64,000 nt of DNA from Strigamia acuminata (taxonomy: Eukaryota > Arthropoda > Chilopoda > Geophilomorpha > Linotaeniidae), in assembly GCA_949358305.1 (NCBI GenBank), contig OX442315.1, positions 3,162,001 to 3,226,000 on the forward strand, given 5' to 3'. Positions 40,614-52,163 of this stretch are shown here, one piece after another. Under the pieces are notes generated by a model. That model searched no databases. It was not told the origin of the DNA and worked only from the letters and a program-made list of their open reading frames with translations. Within the stretch, counting starts at the first letter, position 1. Every line of letters starts with the position of its first letter. Both the position numbers and the translations under genes were made by a program.

Positions 40614-41429
40614 TGCAAACCGTAACCAATCAGCTCCTGTCTGCCAGCTGACATGCACGTTCACCGTCCCGACGGGACTGGTGACTCTACCGCCCGTCAT
40701 AACCCTAACAAAATCATCGCAGGGTTCAATCGAGGCTGTTAGTCCGTATTCCTCGGCCGCGGCACTACTCATATACTGCCCAGAAGCACCAGAATCCATG
40801 AGTGCCACCGCGCTGCGGTCGGAAAAGCGAATGTCAACGAACGGGAGAGGTAGATCCTTTCCCAGTCCGGCCACGTTCACAGTATCCCAGACCGCACCAA
40901 CGGCTAAGCCGACAAAACAAACTTGACCGGGCGACGAGCCGTCTGTTACGACGCCTTCGTCTGCTTCAGTCGTTCCTAGAGCTTGGAAGGGCGAGATCCG
41001 GTCGTAGAGTTCGGCGGGGTCAACCACGTCGTTCCCCGCGATCAGATCTGGCGCATCTTCCTGCTCACCCTCGACATCCGAGTCGTCCTGAGCAACGGCT
41101 TGAGCAACAGCCGCTCTCCTGGACAATTCAAAGATGCGTTTTGAAAAATCGTTCCGGAGTGAAACGGTGGATCTTGCCCAAGCTTCCACCATTTCGGTAA
41201 CTTCCTTCTGAGCGCGAGCAGCTGCTTTACGAGCCCGCTTCGCTGCAAAGTTGGACCAACGCGCGCTGCTACGGGCAGCGGCGGCGCCAAGCACTGCCTG
41301 CCGCCTGTCGCGTTGATATTCTTTAATGATTCTCACGACGTCATCCTGCGTCTTCAAATCGCATGGATAAACGTCGCACAGAATGGCCAGTTCTCTGGCC
41401 CAAGCCGGGTCAAGTTCCGTGCTTGCCAT
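40614..41429 (-). pseudogene. GypA Gag remnant fused to protease
   Basis: Open from ATG 41429 to the Copia-2 junction. About 185 residues of helical Ala/Arg-rich sequence (the start, LAILCDVYPCDL, vaguely parallels the Gag N-terminus of GypB) lead straight into a retropepsin: VALMDSGASGQYM at about 210, then VGTVNVHVSW. The capsid domain and CCHC knuckle expected between them are absent, so the frame looks internally shortened. It continues in frame at 33423 once Copia-2 and one AGCAC are set aside. Confidence 0.85.
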
Positions 41430-41548
41430 TCTTTTTCCGATTCTTGTCAGTGGTATCTCGTGAGTGTGATCAAGACCACGCACAAGCCAGGAGTGGGGAA
41501 TTATTCGAAAACTTCTCCACTTCCAATAAACAAACAAACGTCAGGGTC
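41430..41548 (-). other. GypA leader, part next to gag
   Basis: About 120 bp upstream of the GypA gag ATG; ends at the ACCTT target of Copia-3. The leader resumes at 48668. Confidence 0.7.
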
Positions 41549-41553
41549 ACCTT

Positions 41554-42046
41554 TATTGGGTTGCAAACCCATTTTGTGGTGCCTAAACATTTGTTTCTGT
41601 GTTGCGTGATTTGTTAGTTACACACTTTCTGAATATGTGTAACAAGCATGCTATAATGTAATGTCCCGATGTTGTTTTTCAACCGATTCCGATTTTTATC
41701 AATGCCTGTTACGTACCGCGGTTGAATACTTTATTCTTTATAGCATGCGCCCACGATATCGTCTGCTCGAAAGAGTGAGTCTTGTTTTATCATTATCGCT
41801 TGTTTATCAATTATAAATGCCGGTGTTTTATTTACTTTTGGATGTAAAGGACAAATCATTGATAATGTAACAATGATTTATCCTATGTTGATATGGAGGG
41901 CAAATAGCCTCCAACCGTGTACTGTCTCTGACGATTCTCACGAATTAAACATGGCGGAAGCATTGTCGGCATCCCGCTCATTTTTAACCCGTTTAGCAGT
42001 TATTTCTCATGGATTCTGGCCAGGAAATTCTCCACAGGTCTCTTCA
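41554..42046 (+). repeat. Copia-3 5' LTR
   Basis: YY1-like AACATGGCGG at 41948-41957. Similar throughout to the Copia-1 LTR. Confidence 0.92.
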
Positions 42047-42048
42047 AG

Positions 42049-42060
42049 TGGTAGCAGAGG
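42049..42060 (+). other. Copia-3 primer binding site (initiator tRNA-Met)
   Basis: TGGTAGCAGAGG two bases after the LTR. Confidence 0.85.
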
Positions 42061-43320
42061 GTCAAAACGATCCTGTTAGGAAGTTTTTGAAGAGTTGCAC
42101 GACCATTTTTTTAACGGTGTGAAGTCGCGAAGGTCGCGCCCGCCCAGTTCGTCGCAAAAACGAATTTTTCGGTGCGGTAATCGTCGTTGGAACGTGTGCG
42201 GAGAACTGTACGGGTACTATCGAACTATTATTTGTGTCCTTCAACGCGGAAATAAGCGTTGTCAACGTTTTGGTGTCGTACGATCAAACGACGGTCATTC
42301 TCGTGCATTAAGAGTTGCGGCGAAGCCTAACCGCCGAGTGTGTGCTTCGAGACGTCGTAGGATCATTTCGGGACGGTTGTGTGCTTAAATAAGCAACAAC
42401 CAAGATACCAAGGACGGTAGGAACAATTGTCGATTTTATTTTTGGCGAAATAAGTCATTTTTTCAAACGAATCCACGCCCGATGAAATCCAAGATGGCGG
42501 CGGCCATCGTTCATCGTGCCTGCGCTTGAACGCGGACGTTTTCAAGCAGTTTTGGGATATCCAGCGCTGGAAATTAACAACGTTGGATACCATTAGAACC
42601 GTGGAAAGGATATCCGACAATCAGCGGAATTTTCGAAGCGTTATTTACGTCGCTGCGACAAATTTCGAGCGACGAGCGAACGTTTAGCAAACGAGACGAG
42701 TTTGCCGACAATTTCAAGAGGAAACCCTGGTTTTGCACATAGGGTGCACCAGTTGAGAGGGATTCTCCTCACATTAGCACCCCGGCGTGCGTGTGAGTTA
42801 ATTCGACGGCGACGAGGTGAAATACTGTCATTTTTCCCTCGTTTTGTGCGACGTGCGCATACGAGAAGGCACGTCAGCCCATTTCCGTGCAGGATCAACG
42901 TTTTGCGGCGTGGAATCTCATCACGGAAGCCACCTTCACACCGACAGTGTACATTTATTTATTTTGTCGTGAAACTTTGTATAGTTTTAAGGTTTTTGTT
43001 TTTTCCCTTGTTAGAATCGGTGCCACCCTACGTCCAGTCGGGCACGTGGCACTGTATTCTTTGCTGGGCTTATTCACGGCCACCCAACCATCCCGCGAGC
43101 CTAGGCGCTACGAACGGAAGAGTTGGGGAATTGCCAGCAAAGGTTATCTAATCTCACTTATTGAGATTCCCCGGGTTGTACTGCATTATTCGCCTTCACT
43201 TTTGGGGGTGACATTTGTGCAAGTGTTGTGAATTTCAGTGAAGTGTTTGTGCGGAATAATTTCCGAAATTGTGTTTTCTCCGCGCAATTTTCACCGGAAT
43301 AGCGTTTTTGTGTCTCCGTG
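42061..43320 (+). other. Copia-3 untranslated leader
   Basis: 1.26 kb. Block 43016-43089 nearly identical to Copia-1 6639-6712; motif CCCGCGAGCCTAGG at 43092-43105, 229 nt before the ATG. Confidence 0.7.
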
Positions 43321-46300
43321 ATGGCTTCTAATAGGCATGATGACTATAAAGATGTCAAGAAGCTCGACGGCACGAACTATGCAACATGGGCGGTGCAGAT
43401 TCAACTTCTGCTCAAATACAACGATGTCTGGGGCCACGTGAACGGCACAGAGCCGAAATTGCCGGACACAGCGACGGCAAAGGAAAAAAGAGAATTTAAT
43501 GTCCGGGAAGACAAAGCCATGTCTACGTTGTGCATGAGTTGCGCCGAACCGCAACAGGTTATAGCCGTTGCCTGCCCCACTGCTGCAAAAGTATGGGAGG
43601 CGTTGAAAGCGGCTTACCAGCCGACAACGAGAGCACGTCGGGCTCGTCTTCGCCGCGAATTTCTCAATTTGAAACTGCTGGAGAATGAAGAAATGTTGGT
43701 TTTCACCGGAAGAGTAGATCGAAAAGTCACAGAATTAAAAGATGTGAAGATCGACGTCTCCGATGAATTCCTGGCATTTCAATACTTGGACCTTTTGCCC
43801 CCGCAATATGAGGCTGTGAAGCAAACTGCATACCACTGGAGCGATGCAGAGTTCACAGCCCAAAATGTCAAAGACAGGTTGCTTGGCGAATACAATCGCC
43901 TTTATGAGCAAAACAACGAGTTTGGCGCCGTACAAAGTGCAGTAGACAACGCAAATGCCTTTTTTGGCAAAAGCAACTGGAAACCTCGAGGGAAAACTTC
44001 GAATTCGGCAGGGTTTCAGCGTGGCACGTGTTTTACTTGTGGCGGAACAGGCCACTTCGCCCGCGAATGCCCCTCGCCGCCGAAACAAGGGACATTTGCC
44101 TCTAATGTCAGCTCACCTGCCCAATCGAAACGTGGGGGTGGTCGTGGCAAAGGACGAGGAAAGAGCCAGCAAAGGGTCAATCTTACCCAAATACACGCGT
44201 TTGAAGACGAACCGCTCACGTTATATTCTGCAGTTTTGGACGAGGCCCCTGCACAACCGTTGTCTCTTGTGTCGCACGGACAATTTGACTCGCAGTGGTA
44301 CGTGGACACAGGAGCAACGGACCACTTTTCCTTCAACCGGAACTGGTTCTCCGAGTATAAGCCTTTGTCCAACTTCAGTGTGTTACAAGGAGAAGGCAAA
44401 TCGAAGATCGAAGGGGTCGGCAACATTGTTCTTACCTCACTTTATGGAAACAAACAAAGGAAAATAACTTTGGAAAACGTTTATTATGCGCCGAAATTCC
44501 GCAAGAATCTAATCTCGCTAGGGCGCACCGACGAAGCGGGGTTGTGCACATTTGTCAAAAATGGGAAAATGTCGATTTATATGAACAAGATCGAGGAGCC
44601 ATCGATCACGGCAGTTAGAACAAGCGATAGGCTGTATAAAGTCAGCTGCCGTATCGAGGCTAAGAATGTAAACACGGCTGCATTAACTGCGCAACAGAAT
44701 GCAGCTGCTGTCCTCGACTTGATCAAGTCATCTGTAAAGGATGAAAAATTTGTACAACCGTTACTAACCATGCTTAACTATAAGTCCGCTTTACTAAACA
44801 GTTCGAGCAAGTCGGATAAGGGAAAATCCGCACCTAATTTAATTGCGCAAGTGAGCGAAACAGCTAAGACGAACGCGCCTGCGGCGATTACTTTAACAAA
44901 GACGGGAAATGAGGTTCAAATACCTCCTGCAAATTCTCCCCAAGCAAATGCGAATGCGAAAGTTAATGGGGATTTGACCAAAGTAACAGTGAAAAATAAA
45001 GAACAGCCACAGACCATGGACACATGGCACTCGAGGATGGGACATCTGAATGCTAAGGGCATCTCCCACTTGGAGAAATTGGAAGATGTCTTTGGGATTA
45101 GTATTTCAGACCGAAATTTGTCAACATGCGACGCATGCGCGCGTGCGAAAAGCACGAGGGCAAGTTTTCCCCCTATTATTGCTATCTCTACGAAAGAGAT
45201 TTTGTCCCTCGTCCACATGGACGTGTGGGGCGCATCACAGGAACCGTCCCTGGGTGGAGCCAATTTTTACTTCATCCTAGTTGATGACTATTCACGTTAT
45301 ATGTGGATAATTACGATGAAGACCAAGGGGGAAGTTTTGGGCCATTTCAAACGTTGGTTGACGGAAATAGAACGAACAACGGGCAAGAAAGTGAAATGTA
45401 TCCAATGGCGGGGAGTTCATTTCCAGGAATTGGGACGATTATGCGTCGAAAATTGGATTGAAGTGCATTCGCACAAACGCATACTCTCCGGAAATGAATT
45501 CCGTGGCCGAAAGGGCCAACCGTACCATTGTTAGCGGGGTTAGGGCTTTAATGATCGAGAACAGTTTCCCCTATCCCCTTTGGGCTGAATTGGCGACGAC
45601 AGTCGTATACTTGAAAAACAGGTTTCCACATGCGGGGATTGAGGGGAAAACCCCTTACACAGTATTTTTCGACAAGAAATTGTCCCTACGCCACATTAAA
45701 TGTATTGGATCAAAGACTTTCGTCCATATCCCGTCCCAAGTTCGCAAGGGCAAGCTGGAAGGGAGGGCATGGGCGGGAGCATTGATTGGATATGCAATAT
45801 CCACAAGGGGCTACAGGATCTGGGATCCCATACGGAATCAAGTGTTTGCGTCTAAACATGTCCGCATTTTTGAGGATTCTTTTTGGTATGAAGTGGGCAA
45901 GAGATTGCACCATCCACAAAGTGGACATAAGGAACCTGAATATTTTGCGGGTTCTCCTTCTGAAACCGAAGACGACGATGATGATTCCATTGCCCTTGCC
46001 GAAGAAGCTGAAGAAGAGGTTCAGGAAGTGGTTGTTGTCCCACCTCCTGCTCAACCTCCTGCCCAACCCCCTGCTCCGAAAGCAAAACCTGCATTACCCA
46101 CAACCCCAAAGCCCGCTTTTAGGCCTGAATTGAGACCACAGGTCAAGCAGGCGACACAACTGCCTGCAGTGGAAACTACTGCAGAGGATTTGGTTGGGGA
46201 TGATGAACGTGATGGGTATAATCCGATTGAAGAAATTGGGGGGGCGAAGGGGGATGATGGAGAATTTTTCAACGTTTATCCCGAAGACGATGAGGAAGTC

Positions 46301-48151
46301 GAACTTCCTCCGGGAATACAAGCCCGTCGCGGTTCGGGCAAAAGGGGTAAAGTGAAAGAAACCCCAGACCCAATGTTGCTGCCATTGGACATGACTAAGT
46401 GGAGACGGGTTGCGTCAGTCCGTAAAGCCGGGGCAACTGCGGGAAAAGTTGATGTAGTCTATTTCTCACCCAATGAGGATAAATTGAGAAGTCAAACTGA
46501 TGTTGCACGGTGGTGCGACGGAGAAGGCTACGCCTACGTCCCGGAACTTTTCGACTTCAAAACCTCTGACGGCGAAGAGCCTTTACCTTTTGCGGGGTTT
46601 TGCGCAGTTGAGCCTGACACCTACGAGGAGGCGATTGGGGGCATCAACAAACCCTACTGGGAAGGGGCCATGAAGGACGAGATAGATATTTTCGATGAGC
46701 AAGAAGTCTATCGCGAAATTGACAAGCCTAAAGACGTACAGCTTTTGGGGACAAAATGGATATATAAAATGAAGCGCGGCCATACTGGAGTCATTAGACG
46801 TTATCGAGCTCGTTTAGTGGCCCAGGGATTTAAACAGAGGCCCGGGATTGACTTTACTGAAGTATTTTCTCCAGTTGTCAACTTCGTCCTCGTAATTGTC
46901 TTTTTCTGCACTTTGGTAGTGCTTAAGGGTTGGCGCGACGTGCACATCGATATCAAGGCTGCCTACCTCTATGGCGACCTCGATACAGTGCAATATTGTG
47001 AAGTCCCCAAGGGCTACAGAACATCGAAGAACCGACATAAATGTTGGATGCTGCTGAAGGCTTTATATGGTCTGCATCAGAGCGGACGGATGTGGTACCA
47101 GGTACTTCACGACCGTCTGCTCTAACTGGGATTTGTACCGATGTTGGGATTAAATTGTGTCTATTCTCTGGACAACGAGGCCGTAATCGTCTTTTACGTG
47201 GACGACATTGTTCTCTTCTCAAGAGACGATTACGTTGAGAAATGCGTTCTAAAATGGATTCGAAGTTTCTTCGACATTGTTGACTTGGGTCCGGTGACCC
47301 TATTGTTGGGTATCGAGTTCGACAGATCGGGGGGGCGAATCCGAATTCACCAGAGAAGGTACATAGAGAAGTTGTGTAAAATGTACGGAGTGGATCCGTG
47401 TCACCGCGTGAAAGTCCCGGGGACCCCGGGTACGATGATCCAAAAGGTCAAAGTTGGTGAGCGGGTTAACACCTCATTTCCGTACAGGAACTTGGTCGGA
47501 AGTCTTCTGTTTGTTGCGAGCAGGACAAGGCCTGATATCTTATTCTCGGTCATTGCCCTCTCGCAATATAACGAAACTCATTCTGCGCGTCATGTGGGCA
47601 TGCTAATGCAAATTTTGCGATATTTGGGAAACACACCCGACTACGCCATTGATTTATCGAATTGCAAGAACGATTCACTCACAGTCTACACTGACGCGTC
47701 CTTTGCCCTGGACCAAGACAAAAGAAGGAGCTTTGGGGGCCATATACTATATCTAGGGGGAGTTCCGATTTCGTGGAACTGCCATAAGCAGACGATGACC
47801 TCCCTGTCGATCATGGAGAGTGAATTTCTGGCCGTGGTCGATGGGGTGAAGGATATTATATGGCTTCATCGGCTATACGACGCAGACATTATGTTCTGCG
47901 TTGATCGAGTAACCCCATGCGTGTACGCCGACTCTATGTCGGCGATCCAGTACACAAAGAATAGAATAGAGAACCGTGCTAATAAACATATAGATGTCAA
48001 ATTGCATTTCGTCCGTGATTGGTTCGAGAAGGGCACGTTCTCTATTAAGCATATCGCAGGGGTTTTGAACGTGGCAGATGTTTTAACCAAGTGGTTAGCG
48101 AAACCAAGGTTAAACACTCTTTGCGAACACATTTTTGTCGTAAATAAATAG
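43321..48151 (+). pseudogene. gag-pol: Copia-3 Gag-Pol, frameshifted and with a nonsense codon
   Basis: Starts MASNRHDDYKDVKKLDG at ATG 43321. Gag with CFTCGGTGHFAREC, protease DTGA, GAG-pre-integrase and the first integrase Asp (HMDVWG) are intact. Compared with Copia-1, 8 nt are missing at about 45401-45405, which removes the Lys-Thr-Asp of KTDNGGEF (the second catalytic Asp) and shifts the frame; the rest of integrase, the RT start and thumb follow in another frame from about 45458. At 47123-47125 TAA replaces a Gln codon, 15 codons before the YVDD segment; the frame then stays open to 48151 with complete RNase H. Otherwise close to Copia-1. Confidence 0.93.
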
Positions 48152-48169
48152 TTTAGGCAAAGGGGGATT

Positions 48170-48662
48170 TATTGGGTTGCAAACCCATTTTGTGGTGCCT
48201 AAACATTTGTTTCTGTGTTGCGTGATTTGTTAGTTACACACTTTCTGAATATGTGTAACAAGCATGCTATAATGTAATGTCCCGATGTTGTTTTTCAACC
48301 GATTCCGATTTTTATCAATGCCTGTTACGTACCGCGGTTGAATACTTTATTCTTTATAGCATGCGCCCACGATATCGTCTGCTCGAAAGAGTGAGTCTTG
48401 TTTTATCATTATCGCTTGTTTATCGATTATAAATGCCGGTGTTTTATTTACTTTTGGATGTAAAGGACAAATCATTGATAATGTAACAATGATTTATCCT
48501 ATGTTGATATGGAGGGCAAATAGCCTCCAACCGTGTACTGTCTCTGACGATTCTCACGAATTAAACATGGCGGAAGCATTGTCGGCATCCCGCTCATTTT
48601 TAACCCGTTTAGCAGTTATTTCTCATGGATTCTGGCCAGGAAATTCTCCACAGGTCTCTTCA
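48170..48662 (+). repeat. Copia-3 3' LTR
   Basis: 493 bp; preceded by AAAGGGGGATT (polypurine tract, 48159-48169). Confidence 0.92.
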
Positions 48663-48667
48663 ACCTT

Positions 48668-51465
48668 AACCAATCACTGCCGCCTACAACTAGGTCAACC
48701 GTAATTTGCAAAAAGGTTCCAGTTCCCCTTCAGATGGAATGTCTAACCACCGGCCATGTGTTAGACCTTCGGGCGCCTTAACGGTGCTTCAAAGATCTAC
48801 AAGGCTATTTTTAGTAATTTGGCAATGAAGCATCTGGTGGAGACAAAAGGTGTGCACCAGGGGTGTCATCCTGTTCTTTCATCAGAGTTCACGCTCTTAG
48901 GGTTAAAAGTCGATTGAACAGAAGAGCTGCGAGGTCAATGGTTCAATACCCTGACTGCGTCATGCAAATCTGCTACTGATTTAAAATGTACTATAACGAA
49001 TAAAACATAATAAATTATTACAAGATAGTTTTAATTATTGAACAACAATAAAAACAACAAATTTTGGCTCTTCTCTGCGCCCCAAAACATAAAATTAGCG
49101 GTTAAACTTTGGTATTTTTAATCCACGCCCCAAAATAAAAAATTAGCGAACACTTTTTGGCATTTTTAATCCACGCCCCAAAAAATAAAAAATTAGCGAA
49201 CACCTTTCTGGTATTTATCCACGCCCCAGAAGATAGAAACTGGCGAACACCTTTCCGGCATTTATCCACGCCCCAGAAGATAGAAATGGGCGACTGGAAG
49301 TTTACTGACACTCCCAAACTAACAAACACAATGCACGGTTTGTCTTTCCCTTCGTGTTCTAAATTATTCGCGCCAGAACCAAGTAGAAAAAACTGCGTAT
49401 ATCGATTTTTCGTGACATTTTCTCATCGCGCCCCACAGCTTCGATGCTAAGGTCGTACGTTTTCCTTTGCGCTGGTGTATACGTCTGCCACCAGTTTTAA
49501 CCCCTGCTGAAAACGCTAAAATCGCGTATTTTAGGCTTCCTTTGGCATAGCTAGCTCAAGCACCAAATTCACACCCAAAACACCATCAAGGTCGCGATAA
49601 CCCTGATGAGGCAAAAATCGACTCAGTCACCTCAGACAAAGAGTGAAGAGAAATCGGCGACTGAATCTGGATTAGACCGGGCAGAGTACTGTTGAACACG
49701 GCCCAACGCCAGGATGTGTTAGGTCCACACCCCAGGAGTGTCACATTCCCAATCCAATCCGGATATGAAAATAGAGTAGAAATAGTATAAGAGAAAGGTT
49801 AGGAGAAAAATGTGGCGTGTATCACAAAATGATCTACACACAGCACATTGAAAACAAAGATAAAAAAGATGTTGGGCTGGATTCACGGTCTCTTTTCAAA
49901 GCCGTTAGCCACCCAATTCGTGTTTGCAAACATCCCACGCGCGGTCCGAGAGCAAACACCATTAGGCTATCCGAGACCCAATTTCGACAGAACGGCAGCG
50001 AAATTGACAAAAATGTGCCATAAGTGGCCACAAAAACACAAAAAAGCCAAAATCATGCCAAACTGCTTCCACCAGTTCCCGGGACAGGGTTGGAAACCCA
50101 ATCTCCGTGTGCTCCAAGGAAGTACGTGCGCCTGTGATTCAAAAGATTACTCAAACCGCTGAAACCAGGAATGTACCTCTGGCCAGTAATGAACAGAGCT
50201 CCCCTAAATATACCGCATTAGTTTATCATCGTCCGGGCGAGGCACAGGGCTGAACTGGGATATACTGCACCCAGCAGCATGCCCGCCCACCACAACAACA
50301 CCACAACCACGTTTCCCGCCAAAAAAACACACTCGGAAAAGGCACCAAATCGCCCGACCCTGAGAGAGAAATCAAGGAACCAAATCCACCAATTGTCCGG
50401 TGTGGTGCCGACCCTCTAAGACACTCAACAGCCACTCTCAATTGCCCTTGAGATGATGAAACAGATCTATTCCAACACCCCAAACCACAAAAACTGAGCA
50501 CCCCCAACTGGTTCCTCCCCCTATAGGTTGCACACCAAAAATGAAAAATTATAAAATAATAAAAAATGGTATCAAGCTCATGTGTTGGTTGGCCATTGTC
50601 GCCCCAAGATGATTAAAGGAAACATCCAGGTCGACCTAAGCCAAAACCAAACACAAACAAAACATACCTACAAAAAAAAATAAAAAATGGTATTAGACTA
50701 ATGTGTTGGTCGGCTACTGTCATTGTAAAGCGGACCTCAATCAGAACACACAAAAAAAAACAAGTCAAACAAATTCCAGCCAGACCAACAAAAAGAAAAA
50801 TTACCATAAAACAAAAGAAAATTGCACAAATCTCCCAAAAATCTGAGCAATACCCAGCTCAAACCAATGAAAAAAAATGTGGCAGAAGAAAAACAAATGT
50901 TTCCCAACCCGGCACCAAAATAGACACACAGTGCAATTGAAAAATAAAGACAAAAGCACTGCGAGGTCAAGTCAGTACAAGGGGAGAAAAACACAAAAGA
51001 TAAGACACCGTGACATGCACCCCTGTGACTGACCGAGGGGTGAGCAAATCTCCCAAAGCCAATTAGAGAAACACATATCACAATGTTTTGGTTGGTTGCA
51101 GTGCGTCTGAAAAAATTAATTTCAGAGCCCCAACCACACCAGCACTGAGAAAAATACAATTTAACAACCTTCAAATGAAAAAGCACCCCGCCTCCCACAA
51201 CTAAACCCACCAGGACCCAAAGTGGTAAACAGAATACCCCCTCAATTCCGGTCATAAAAAAGCAATTAACCCAAGTCCAAAACAAAGAAAAATGAAAAAC
51301 AATACAATTGACCCCCGCCAAAAAATAAAGCAAAATGCACAAAAACCTGAAACAAATAGTAAAACAATACGTGACAATGATAAAATTGAGACAAAAAGCT
51401 AACCACAATGAAACAAAGGGTTGAGCACAAAGCAAAACAAAACGGCGGATCAAAAAAAAACTTTC
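48668..51465 (-). other. GypA long 5' leader
   Basis: About 2.8 kb (plus 120 bp beyond Copia-3) between the GypA PBS and gag ATG, unusually long. 48668-49060 has a B-box-like GGTTCAATACC near 48939 but no matching A box, so a SINE is possible yet unproven. 49076-49290 is a tandem repeat. 49800-51470 is strongly strand-biased (A/C-rich on +, T/G-rich on the RNA-sense strand), which leaves a long stop-free but probably non-coding frame at 50737-51474. Confidence 0.65.
49076..49290. repeat. Tandem repeat, unit about 45-55 bp, about 5 copies
   Basis: Each unit has CACGCCCCAAAA (or CACGCCCCAGAA), an A-rich stretch, TTAGCGAACAC and TTTGGCATTTTT. Copies drift in length. It lies in the GypA leader. 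Confidence 0.85.
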
Positions 51466-51495
51466 CAAGTTCAAATCTCGGACAGGGCCCTCAAT
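51466..51495 (-). other. GypA candidate primer binding site
   Basis: Next to the 5' LTR. The + strand reads CCAAGTTCAAATCTCGG then ACAGGGCCCTCAA, which looks like the T-arm (loop TTCAAAT) and 3' acceptor strand of a tRNA; the T-arm matches tRNA-Gln closely but the acceptor does not, and CCA is CAA. Assignment to a tRNA is uncertain. Confidence 0.45.
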
Positions 51496-51679
51496 TGTGA
51501 CTGGTATGGTCTCGCCAATGTAACTAGGGGACTAATCACACTGGGTAGGGACGCATACATCACGTAATAATAACAGAGATTCCCACAATATTGGTTGGTT
51601 GGCCTTTATTGTCGTTGTCTAGGGGTATGGGGAATCCCGTTACCCGTTGCAGGGGCGCCACGAAGGCGCGCCGCACCGG
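51496..51679 (-). repeat. GypA 5' LTR, left fragment
   Basis: First 184 bp (in + orientation) of the LTR, identical in layout to 4555-4738, cut by Copia-4 at ACCGG. Confidence 0.92.
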
Positions 51680-52146
51680 TGATAGGCTTGTAGGCGCCGG
51701 ACATCAAAGGAAAAGAGCTGAGACTCGAATTAAGAGGTGCGGGAACTCGCATCGTGCGACCGCCATCTTTATTCATCGAGATGATAAGGCAAAACATAAA
51801 AGCGCACCTCTTTCGAGGCTACAAAACTTGAAGTAGAATGAATCATTGTTAGCAGACAAGGATTCATTCTTTACATAACAAAAGTAAAGTAAACTCGGCA
51901 TAAACAATCGATAATGTAAACAAAGGCCATGAGAAACTAAAAGATAAGCGCTCATATTAGAGCAGACGACATATGGGCATGTCATTGCTAATAAGCACAT
52001 TGGTTGGGGCACTTAGCACAGGAACAAGGGTTTAAAAGTCAATATCAACCAATGTAACACGGATACAGAATTGCAATGACACACACGTTGCATTTAACCG
52101 GAAACATGCAACCGATAAGATCAAACAGTTGGGCATTTTTCTAACA
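51680..52146 (-). repeat. Copia-4 3' LTR
   Basis: YY1-type site AAGATGGCGG (minus strand, 51769-51760). Preceded on the minus strand by the polypurine tract AAAGGGGGATT (52157-52147). Confidence 0.93.
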
Positions 52147-52163
52147 AATCCCCCTTTGCGCAA

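Larger units (their letters stand above)
41554..48662 (+). mobile_element. Copia-3: defective Copia LTR retrotransposon
   Basis: 493-bp LTRs (41554-42046 and 48170-48662), exact duplication ACCTT (41549-41553 and 48663-48667). The LTR starts TATTGGG where Copia-1 has TGTTGGG, so the usual TG end is TA in both LTRs. One difference seen between LTRs (about 41805: A versus G). Related to Copia-1 in LTR, leader and protein. The Gag-Pol frame is broken twice. Confidence 0.95.

Noticed and set aside
50737-51474. 245-codon hydrophobic frame on the minus strand beside the GypA PBS
   Set aside because: It begins with a non-ATG codon and is explained by the T/G-rich composition that removes A-containing stop codons; no domain or conserved motif.
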